From: CAZWVM01 sp964637705 | GTDB taxonomy: Bacteria; UBA8481 | Reading direction: 5' to 3' | Length of the DNA stretch: 7,650 bases | Assembly: GCA_964637705.1 (NCBI GenBank) | Contig: CAZWVM010000173.1 | Location: forward strand, 1 to 7,650 | Shown: positions 1-4,992 of the stretch, piece by piece | Numbering within the stretch: position 1 is the stretch's first letter | How the letters are laid out: each line of letters begins with the position of its first letter | Translations under genes and position numbers: made by a program | Notes under the pieces: model-generated | Seen by the model: only the letters and a program-made list of their open reading frames with translations | Database searches by the model: none | What the model was told of the DNA's origin: nothing

Positions 1-170
1 CTCCCTGGCTCTCGCGGACGCCTCAAGCCGGCCGGAGTGACCGAAATCTCCCTTTGGGGCCAGTCGGTTCGGGTTCTTCCTCATGGCGTTCCTGGTCAAG
101 CGCGTCGTGGCGACTTTGACCCGGGGGTGAAAGTGGATTCTTCTTTTACTACGCCTGAAAGAGGATTATC

Positions 171-206
171 AGGAATTTCTCTGTGTCTCCGCGTCTCTGT
201 GGCTTA
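171..206 (-). repeat. Copy of a dispersed CACAGAGA-type intergenic repeat
   Basis: On the reverse strand this stretch is a quasi-periodic purine-rich run built from units such as CACAGAGA, GACGCGGAGA and CACAGAGA. On the forward strand it reads as TCTCTGTGTCTCCGCGTCTC followed by TGTGG. I recognise this from memory as a widespread intergenic sequence style in unrelated bacterial genomes, often mis-annotated as short peptides such as LCVSASLW. Its function is unknown to me. It sits about 70 bases upstream of coaD and is clearly different in composition from the surrounding GC-rich DNA. That it is dispersed in this genome cannot be shown from one copy. Confidence 0.45.
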
Positions 207-228
207 TAAGCCTCCGGGGCTCGGAGGC
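201..228. repeat. Palindrome and short hairpin in the coaD leader
   Basis: Bases 201-212 (GGCTTATAAGCC) form a perfect 12-bp palindrome. Overlapping it, 210-216 (GCCTCCG) can pair with 222-228 (CGGAGGC) around a 5-base loop, giving a GC-rich 7-bp hairpin. Only a weak run (GGTTTCC) follows, so this is a poor intrinsic terminator. It could end transcripts from an upstream gene, mark the edge of the adjacent repeat, or be an operator; the sequence does not decide. Confidence 0.3.
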
Positions 229-275
229 GGTTTCCTCCATTTGCGCCCGTCCCGCCGACCGTGTAGGGTATCGCC

Positions 276-764
276 ATGACGGTTGTGAGACACACGGCGG
301 TTTACCCGGGATCCTTCGATCCCGCGACCTACGGGCACGTGGACATCGCGAGACGGGCGACGAGACTTTTCGACCGCGTCGTCGTGGCGATCCTGGAGAA
401 CCCGTCGAAGCAGACCCTCTTCACGGCGACGGAGCGACTGACGCTCATGGAGGAATCCCTGGCCGGGATCGAGAACGTCGAGATCTGCACCTTCCAGGGG
501 CTCCTCGTCGATCTCCTCGACCACCTCAACGCGGACATCATCGTCCGCGGCCTGCGGTTCGTCTCGGATTTCGAATACGAGTTCCAGATGGCCCTGATGA
601 ACCAGTCGCTGAACCACAAGGTCGAGACGGTCTTCATGGTGGCGAACCCGGAGCGGACCTTCGTCTCATCGTCGCTCGTGAAGGAGGTCGCCCGCCTGGG
701 GCGCGACATCACGCCCTTCGTGCCGCCCGCCGTCGTCAAAGCCCTGAAGGAGAAATACCGATGA
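276..764 (+). CDS. coaD: Pantetheine-phosphate adenylyltransferase (PPAT)
   Basis: This cytoplasmic enzyme transfers AMP from ATP to 4'-phosphopantetheine, making dephospho-CoA and pyrophosphate, the penultimate step of CoA synthesis. At 162 aa it has the normal family length. It shows the nucleotidyltransferase signature near the N-terminus (YPGSFDP, residues 10-16, then GH at 20-21), PSK at 43-45, the RGLR motif at 91-94 and the ISSS-type motif as SSSLVKEVAR at 131-140. All are in the positions expected from E. coli CoaD. The ATG at 276 is preceded by an in-frame TAG at 264-266, so no earlier start exists; TAGGG at 264-268 is a weak ribosome-binding site. Its stop overlaps the pta start (ATGA, 761-764), implying translational coupling. 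Nothing in the protein is abnormal. Confidence 0.97.
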   Translation: MTVVRHTAVYPGSFDPATYGHVDIARRATRLFDRVVVAILENPSKQTLFTATERLTLMEESLAGIENVEICTFQGLLVDLLDHLNADIIVRGLRFVSDFEYEFQMALMNQSLNHKVETVFMVANPERTFVSSSLVKEVARLGRDITPFVPPAVVKALKEKYR

Positions 765-1747
765 ATGTCATTGAAAAGGCGAAGTCCCAGGCCCGCGACG
801 TGAAGCTGGTCTTCCCGGAGGGCGACGATGCGCGCGTCGCCGAGGCGGCGGCGCGCGTATCGTTCGAGTCCTACGCCAAGGAGGTCTCGATCCTGGGGCC
901 CGAGGACGCGGTCAGGAAGGCCGCGCCGGGCGCCGACTTCTCGCGCGTCCGGTTCATCGACCCGGCGGTCGCCTGCCGCGAGCCGGAGCTGGTGGCGTTC
1001 CTGAAGAGCACGAAGAAATACTCGAACGTCGACGACGAGGAGGCCGCGAAGATCCTCTCGGACCGGCTTTTCTTCGGCGCCGCGCTCGTGGCGTCGGGCC
1101 GCTGCGGCGGGGCCGTCTCCGGCGCGGCCTCGACGACGGGCGACGTCCTGCGCGCCGCCCTGCGCGTCATCGGCATGGCGCCGGGGATCTCCACCATCTC
1201 CTCCATCTTCTTCATGACGCTCGCGGACCCGAAGTGGGGCGAGGAGGGGACGCTGGGATTCGCGGACTGCGGAGTCGTTCCGAATCCCTCGGCCAAGCAA
1301 TTGGCCGCCATCGCCATCTCCTCGGCCGACACCTTCCGGAAGATCCTGGACCGCGAGCCGCGCGTCGCGATGTGTTCCTTCTCGACGAAGGGATCGGCCG
1401 CGCACGAGGACGTGACGAAGGTGATCGAGGCGACGAAGATGGTCAAGGAGATGAGGCCGGAGATCCTCGTCGACGGGGAGCTCCAGGCCGACGCGGCGCT
1501 CATCCCGTCGATCGGGGCGAGGAAGAGCCCCGGTTCGCCGGTCGCGGGCCGCGCCAACATCCTCGTCTTTCCCGATCTCGATGCGGGCAACATCGCCTAC
1601 AAGCTCGTCGAGCGGCTGGCCGGCGCCGAGGCCCTGGGCCCGATCGTGCAGGGCCTGGCGCGCCCGATGAGCGATCTCTCGCGGGGCTGCAGCGCCGACG
1701 ACGTCGTGGGCGTCGCCGCGATCACCGCCGCGCTCGCGATGAAGTGA
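761..1747 (+). CDS. pta: Phosphate acetyltransferase (phosphotransacetylase), single-domain type
   Basis: The enzyme interconverts acetyl-CoA plus phosphate with acetyl-phosphate plus CoA, linking central metabolism to acetate formation or assimilation. The 328 aa match the short Methanosarcina/Bacillus-type Pta without the extra N-terminal domain of E. coli Pta. Visible family segments are FPEGDDARVAEAA (18-30), AVSGAASTTGDVLRAAL (118-134), DCGVVPNPSAKQLAAIA (169-185), SFSTKGSA (206-213), DGELQADAA (238-246) and FPDLDAGNIAYKL (270-282). The C-terminal LSRGCSADD (306-314) contains the Ser, Arg and Asp (307, 308, 314) that align with S309, R310 and D316 of the M. thermophila enzyme as I recall it. 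Phosphate butyryltransferase is a less likely alternative given these motifs. The start overlaps the coaD stop, so both are made from one transcript. No acetate kinase gene follows. Confidence 0.94.
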   Translation: MNVIEKAKSQARDVKLVFPEGDDARVAEAAARVSFESYAKEVSILGPEDAVRKAAPGADFSRVRFIDPAVACREPELVAFLKSTKKYSNVDDEEAAKILSDRLFFGAALVASGRCGGAVSGAASTTGDVLRAALRVIGMAPGISTISSIFFMTLADPKWGEEGTLGFADCGVVPNPSAKQLAAIAISSADTFRKILDREPRVAMCSFSTKGSAAHEDVTKVIEATKMVKEMRPEILVDGELQADAALIPSIGARKSPGSPVAGRANILVFPDLDAGNIAYKLVERLAGAEALGPIVQGLARPMSDLSRGCSADDVVGVAAITAALAMK

Positions 1748-1783
1748 GAACGAGGTCGTGACGGGGAACTCGACCGGGGCCCG

Positions 1784-2155
1784 ATGATCTACCGCTATCT
1801 CGCGCGCGACCCGATGGGGCGCGTCGTCACCGGAGAACTCGAGGCGCCGACGCCCGAGCGGCTGCTGCTCGAATTGAAGGGGCGCGCCCTCACGCTCGTT
1901 CGATTCGAACCGGTCGCGGCCGGGCTTTCGCGCCGGATCTCGGCGCCGGAGCCGGAACGAATCCAGGCGGCGCCGGAGACGGGGGAGGAGGACCTGGACG
2001 GCGACGTCGAACTGCCCCCGGATGTGGAAAGCGCGGATCCCGGCGACGGGTCGCCGGGAGCCCCGTCCCCGCCGAAGAAAGGATGCTCGCTCTCGTTCAG
2101 CGTCATCATCCTGCTGCTCTATCTCGCTTTTCAGCTGATGAAGCTTTTCCGGTGA
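1784..2155 (+). CDS. Small tail-anchored protein with a GspF-like N-terminus
   Basis: I cannot assign a function to this 123-aa protein. Residues 1-43 resemble the N-terminal segment of type II secretion/type IV pilus inner-membrane protein GspF/PilC: an aromatic-rich start (YRYLARD), a glycine turn (PMGRVVTGELEA), then a helix leading to VRFEP. Instead of the two long GspF helical domains, residues 44-100 are an acidic, Pro/Gly-rich, probably disordered linker. Residues 102-119 form one hydrophobic segment (SFSVIILLLYLAFQLM) followed by KLFR. The simplest topology is a cytoplasmic domain held by a C-terminal anchor. The ATG at 1784 lies 36 bases after pta with only a weak ribosome site (CGGGG), and it probably belongs to the coaD-pta operon. 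No GspE or other secretion gene is in view, so a role in secretion is speculative. Confidence 0.75.
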   Translation: MIYRYLARDPMGRVVTGELEAPTPERLLLELKGRALTLVRFEPVAAGLSRRISAPEPERIQAAPETGEEDLDGDVELPPDVESADPGDGSPGAPSPPKKGCSLSFSVIILLLYLAFQLMKLFR

Positions 2156-2156
2156 A

Positions 2157-2501
2157 TCAGGGGAAGTAGGGACCGCCCGGGCACTTGCACCGAGCGCCCT
2201 TGTTGCCGCACCGGTTGCAGTAGTCGAGGAGATCCGCCTCGCGCATTCCGTTCTGCTGCGCCTCGTCGCGCGCCTTCTGGATGCGGGACTTTCTCATGGC
2301 GCCGGGAATGGCCTTCAGGAGCTGCTTCAATTGCTTCTCGGTCGGCAGGTGCTCCATGCAGAATCTCTGCCCGATGTAGCGCCGGCGCTTCTGGGTGACG
2401 ATCGTGATGGCGCGGCCTTCATTCTTCCGACCCAGGGGCTTTCCGCACTTGCTGCAGACCCCCGCCGTCACGATCAACGTCTTGAATTGCTGAATTTTCA
2501 A
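2157..2501 (-). CDS. Small basic protein with two predicted zinc-binding sites, unknown function
   Basis: I do not recognise the family of this 114-aa protein. It has two metal-binding-like clusters: C16-x2-C19 with C48-x2-H51 at the N-terminal half, and C95-x2-C98 with C105-x-C107 at the C-terminus. The middle (about 54-92) is a Lys/Arg-rich helical stretch. Small size, basic charge and paired zinc knuckles suggest nucleic-acid or protein binding, but this is inference. The start is TTG at 2501-2499: an in-frame TGA lies three codons upstream, and GGGTGATC, a strong anti-Shine-Dalgarno match, sits four bases before it. Codons are less GC-biased than in the neighbours (AAA, ATT, CAA, TTG appear early), compatible with later acquisition. 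It converges on the preceding gene, with only base 2156 between the two stop codons. Confidence 0.75.
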   Translation of the reverse strand: MKIQQFKTLIVTAGVCSKCGKPLGRKNEGRAITIVTQKRRRYIGQRFCMEHLPTEKQLKQLLKAIPGAMRKSRIQKARDEAQQNGMREADLLDYCNRCGNKGARCKCPGGPYFP

Positions 2502-2505
2502 AGCC

Positions 2506-2513
2506 GATCACCC
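2506..2513 (-). promoter_or_regulatory. Ribosome-binding site that fixes a TTG start
   Basis: Read on the reverse strand this is GGGTGATC, which matches the extended complement of the 16S rRNA 3' end (GGAGGTGATC) over GGTGATC. It lies four bases before the TTG at 2501-2499. With an in-frame stop just upstream at 2510-2508, it makes the TTG the most likely start of the zinc-cluster gene. Confidence 0.6.
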
Positions 2514-2591
2514 GTCCGATGGAATCGATCAGTTCTTAAAAACAAGAATATGAGACGTTCATGAATCCGCGATCATCAAAAATGGTGGCGC

Positions 2592-2620
2592 ATAATACTC
2601 ATTTAGTCCTATTTTGTCAA
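2592..2620 (-). promoter_or_regulatory. Near-consensus sigma-70 promoter for the zinc-cluster gene
   Basis: On the reverse strand a perfect -35 box TTGACA (2620-2615) is followed by exactly 17 bases and then TATTAT (2597-2592), one mismatch from the -10 consensus. Transcription would start near 2585, giving a leader of about 85 bases before the TTG at 2501. It is the strongest promoter-like sequence I find in the window and lies in its least GC-rich stretch. Confidence 0.7.
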
Positions 2621-2714
2621 CAGAATCATTGATCTTTCGATTCGACCTCAGATAACTCCATGAAAATCAACGTGAAGTGTCATGGTCGAGCGTGGGTCTT
2701 TCAGGGCAATTCGC

Positions 2715-2743
2715 TTGACTTTGCAGGGCTTCAAAAACAGAAT
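2715..2743 (+). promoter_or_regulatory. Candidate promoter for the punA-deoA-recJ operon
   Basis: TTGACT (5 of 6 to the -35 consensus) at 2715-2720 is followed by 17 bases and CAGAAT (4 of 6 to the -10 consensus) at 2738-2743. A start near 2750 would leave a leader of about 80 bases before punA. An alternative is TTGATC-N16-GATAAC at 2629-2656, which would overlap the reverse promoter's upstream edge. Neither is strong, and only 5'-end mapping could choose. Confidence 0.3.
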
Positions 2744-2828
2744 GTTCGGGGGTTAGTCACGGATCACGAACCACTCCGATCCGCACCATTTCCACGAGGT
2801 CGCAGGGCCTCGGAAGGGACACGATACC

Positions 2829-3677
2829 ATGACCCATTCAGCCTCCCGGGAAGAGTCCGCCGGCATCAAGGCTGTCCGCGAAGCAGCGTCGGCCATCCGG
2901 AAGCGCACCGCGCTCAAGCCTCGCATCGCCATGATCCTCGGTTCGGGCCTCGGGGGGTTGTCCAAGGAGGTCGAAGGCGTCGTCATTCCCTACGACGAGA
3001 TCCCGGGCTTCGCGCGCTCGACCGTTGCCGGCCATGCCGGGACCCTGCACGTCGGCGAACTGGCCGGGCAGGACGTCGTGGTCATGTCCGGGCGCTTCCA
3101 CTACTACGAGGGATACGACCTCGGCGCCGTCACCTTCCCGATCCGTGTCTTCAAGGAACTCGGCTGCGATTCCATGATCGTCACCAACGCCGCCGGCGGC
3201 ATCAACACCTCCTTCGAGGTCGGCGACCTCATGCTCATCACGGACCACATCAACTTCCTCGGGGCGAGCCCCCTGCGCGGCGCCAACGTCGACGAGCAGG
3301 GTCCGCGCTTCCCGGACATGACGATGGGCTACGACCGCTCCTACCGCGAGCTGGCGAAGACGACGGCGGATGACCTGGGGATCCGGCTGCGCGAGGGCGT
3401 GTATGTCGCCTCGATGGGGCCGAGCTACGAGACGGGCGCGGAGATCCGGATGTACCGGACCTGGGGCGGCGACGCGGCGGGCATGTCGACGGTGCCGGAG
3501 GTCGTCGTGGCGCGTCACGCCGGCCTGCGCGTCCTCGGCCTGACCTGCATCACCAACATGGCCGCGGGCGTCCTGCCCCAGCCGCTGTCGCACGAGGAAG
3601 TGATCGAGACGACGGAGAGGGTGAAGGGCACCTTCCGCCGGCTGGTCCTGGGGATCCTCGAGAGGATGGGCAGGTAG
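2829..3677 (+). CDS. punA: Purine nucleoside phosphorylase, trimeric (PNP family 2)
   Basis: The enzyme splits inosine, guanosine and their deoxy forms with phosphate into free base and (deoxy)ribose-1-phosphate for purine salvage. The 282 aa match the low-molecular-mass trimeric class, which favours 6-oxopurines, rather than the hexameric DeoD class. Visible motifs are the phosphate loop GSGLGGL (38-44), the HAG at 69-71, GRFHYYEG (88-95), TNAAGGIN (119-126), LITDHINFLG (136-145), GPSYETGAE (197-205) and GMSTVPE (218-224), followed by ITN (241-243). Glu201 and Asn243, the purine-contacting pair in human PNP, fall at the same numbers here. The ATG at 2829 has a good ribosome site, GGAAGGGA (2812-2819), nine bases upstream. 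It heads the operon; deoA starts one base after its stop. Confidence 0.97.
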   Translation: MTHSASREESAGIKAVREAASAIRKRTALKPRIAMILGSGLGGLSKEVEGVVIPYDEIPGFARSTVAGHAGTLHVGELAGQDVVVMSGRFHYYEGYDLGAVTFPIRVFKELGCDSMIVTNAAGGINTSFEVGDLMLITDHINFLGASPLRGANVDEQGPRFPDMTMGYDRSYRELAKTTADDLGIRLREGVYVASMGPSYETGAEIRMYRTWGGDAAGMSTVPEVVVARHAGLRVLGLTCITNMAAGVLPQPLSHEEVIETTERVKGTFRRLVLGILERMGR

Positions 3678-3678
3678 C

Positions 3679-4992
3679 ATGGCCATGCTGGTTCCCTACG
3701 AGATCATCCGGAAGAAGCGCGACGGGGGCAGGCTCGAGCGCGCCGAGATCGAGTTCATGGTCGACTCGTTCACGAGGGGCGGTCTGCCGGATTACCAGAT
3801 GGCGGCCTTCCTCATGGCCGTCTTCTTCCGGAAGCTCGACGACGAGGAGACCGCGATCCTCACCCAGGCCATGCAGGCCTCGGGCAAGTCGATGGACCTC
3901 TCCTCCGTTCCCGGCCCCACCGTGGACAAGCACTCCACGGGCGGCGTCGGGGACAAGGTTTCGCTGCCCCTGGCGCCCCTGGTGGCGGCGGCCGGCGGTT
4001 TCGTCCCGATGATGTCGGGGCGGGGGCTCGGGCACACCGGCGGCACGCTCGACAAGCTCGAGGCGATTCCCGGTTTCCGGGTGGGTCTTTCCGACGCGGA
4101 ATTCGTGAAGACGGTGCGCGAGGCGGGATGCGCGATCGTGGGGCAGACCGCGGACGTCGCCCCGGCCGACAAGAAGCTCTACGCGATGCGCGACGTGACG
4201 GCGACCGTCGACTCGATGGATCTCATCGCCGCGTCGATCCTCTCCAAGAAGCTCGCGGCCGGCCCGCGCGCGCTGGTGCTCGACGTCAAGACCGGCTCCG
4301 GGGCCTTCATGCAGAAGCTCGAGGATTCGCGGGCGCTGGCACGATTGATGGTCGCGATCTGCCGCAACTCGGACCGGAAGGCGATGGCTCTCATCACGAA
4401 CATGGACCAGCCGCTCGGGGTGAAGGCCGGCAACGCCGTGGAGATCGAGGAGTCGATCGATGTGCTCAGGGGAGGCGGGCCCGAGGACCTGGTGACGTTG
4501 ACCGTGGAGTTCGGGGCGCAGATGCTCCGGCTCGCGGGTCTGGCGAAGGACGCGGCCTCGGGGCGGGAGGAGATCCGGAAACGGATCGCGGACGGGAGCG
4601 GGCTGGAGCGCTTCCGGAAGATGATCGCGATGCAGGGCGGAGACCCGCGCGTCTGCGACGATCCCTCGATCCTGCCGAGGGCGAAGAAGACCGCGGACCT
4701 CGTCGCGGACCGCGACGGCGTCCTGGCCTCGATCGACACCTACACGGCGGGCATGGCGATCGTGGTCCTGGGGGGCGGCCGGCAGAAGTCGGACGATGCG
4801 ATCGACCCGGCGGTGGGCGCGGAGTTCCTGGCGAAGCCGGGCGCCCGCGTCGCGAAGGGGCAGCCCCTCGTGCGCTTCGGCTACAACGACGAGACGCGCT
4901 TCGCCGAGGCCCTGAAGCGGATGAAGGCGGCGGTCGTCGTTTCCGACGGCCCGGCGCGCGTCCTGCCCCTCATCGTGGAAGAGGTGTCTTGA
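3679..4992 (+). CDS. deoA: Thymidine phosphorylase (DeoA-like pyrimidine nucleoside phosphorylase)
   Basis: The enzyme cleaves thymidine (and possibly deoxyuridine) with phosphate to the base and 2-deoxyribose-1-phosphate. The 437 aa cover the full family: an N-terminal helical domain, the phosphate loop KHSTGGVGDK (84-93), the family signature SGRGLGHTGGTLDKLE (113-128), YAMRDVTATVDS (168-179), SILSKKLAAG (186-195), DVKTGSGAFM and a C-terminal domain with TAGMAIVVLGGGR. Lys84, Ser86, Ser113, Arg171, Ser186 and Lys190 all fall at E. coli DeoA numbering as I recall it. Met111 in PMMS resembles DeoA (PMIS) rather than the Lys of Bacillus Pdp (AKMS), which leans toward thymidine preference. An ATG two codons in (3685) is an alternative start, but AGGTAG suits 3679 better. 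Its stop overlaps the recJ start. Confidence 0.96.
   Translation: MAMLVPYEIIRKKRDGGRLERAEIEFMVDSFTRGGLPDYQMAAFLMAVFFRKLDDEETAILTQAMQASGKSMDLSSVPGPTVDKHSTGGVGDKVSLPLAPLVAAAGGFVPMMSGRGLGHTGGTLDKLEAIPGFRVGLSDAEFVKTVREAGCAIVGQTADVAPADKKLYAMRDVTATVDSMDLIAASILSKKLAAGPRALVLDVKTGSGAFMQKLEDSRALARLMVAICRNSDRKAMALITNMDQPLGVKAGNAVEIEESIDVLRGGGPEDLVTLTVEFGAQMLRLAGLAKDAASGREEIRKRIADGSGLERFRKMIAMQGGDPRVCDDPSILPRAKKTADLVADRDGVLASIDTYTAGMAIVVLGGGRQKSDDAIDPAVGAEFLAKPGARVAKGQPLVRFGYNDETRFAEALKRMKAAVVVSDGPARVLPLIVEEVS
4981..4992 (+). promoter_or_regulatory. Ribosome-binding site and TTGA stop/start overlap at deoA-recJ
   Basis: GAGGTG at 4981-4986 lies within the last codons of deoA, just before TTG at 4989-4991. 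That TTG shares bases with the deoA stop TGA at 4990-4992. The spacing is short but usable, and termination-coupled re-initiation is likely. The next in-frame ATG is at residue 65, inside the conserved RecJ region, so the TTG is the best start. Confidence 0.6.

Larger units (their letters stand above)
1..275. other. Non-coding leader upstream of coaD, possibly with the tail of an upstream gene
   Basis: No convincing gene is visible in this stretch. One forward frame reads 12 codons from base 2 to a TGA at 38-40 (ending SSRPE) and could be the end of an upstream gene, but it is too short to identify. Another forward frame is open across the whole stretch, but its product is low-complexity and runs through the repeat at 171-206, so I do not call it. 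Bases 130-210 are less GC-rich than the coding regions and contain the repeat and small inverted repeats listed separately. I found no persuasive sigma-70 promoter for coaD: TATAAG at 205-210 resembles a -10 box but has no acceptable -35 at 15-18 bp. Confidence 0.5.
2502..2828. other. Lower-GC divergent intergenic region
   Basis: This 327-base gap separates the reverse zinc-cluster gene from forward punA. Bases 2520-2745 are clearly richer in A and T than the rest of the window. It holds the reverse promoter at 2592-2620, two weak forward promoter candidates (TTGATC-N16-GATAAC at 2629-2656; TTGACT-N17-CAGAAT at 2715-2743) and a 6-bp inverted repeat CCATGA/TCATGG (2658-2663 and 2680-2685). I see no tRNA, recognisable riboswitch or intrinsic terminator. 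A forward reading frame opening at 2660 continues out of frame through punA and is not credible. Confidence 0.55.

Noticed and set aside
83..130. Short frame MAFLVKRVVATLTRG ending at the TGA of 128-130
   Set aside because: It is only 15 codons with no ribosome site and no recognisable similarity; it may be chance.
205..210. TATAAG as a -10 box for coaD
   Set aside because: No sequence resembling TTGACA is found 15-18 bp upstream.
37..279. Forward open frame with GTG start upstream of coaD
   Set aside because: Its product is low-complexity, passes through the CACAGAGA repeat and palindrome, overlaps the coaD start and resembles the false peptides usually called in such repeats.
2536..2562. 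Eight-residue reverse leader ORF (MNVSYSCF) ahead of the zinc-cluster gene
   Set aside because: It lacks a good ribosome site and any attenuator-like pattern of repeated codons; such short frames are expected by chance in AT-richer DNA.
2795..2812. CGAGG/CCTCG hairpin just before the punA ribosome site
   Set aside because: The 5-bp stem with an 8-base loop is weak and common in GC-rich DNA; no known riboswitch pattern is present.
2660..3373. Forward frame of 237 codons beginning in the punA leader
   Set aside because: Most of it overlaps punA out of frame and is Arg/His-rich; it shows no domain and no ribosome site.
4128..4988. In-frame upstream extension of recJ through deoA
   Set aside because: The frame is open only because of GC-rich codon bias. 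The extension is Arg/Gly-rich, lies wholly over deoA in another frame, and RecJ similarity starts at the TTG at 4989.
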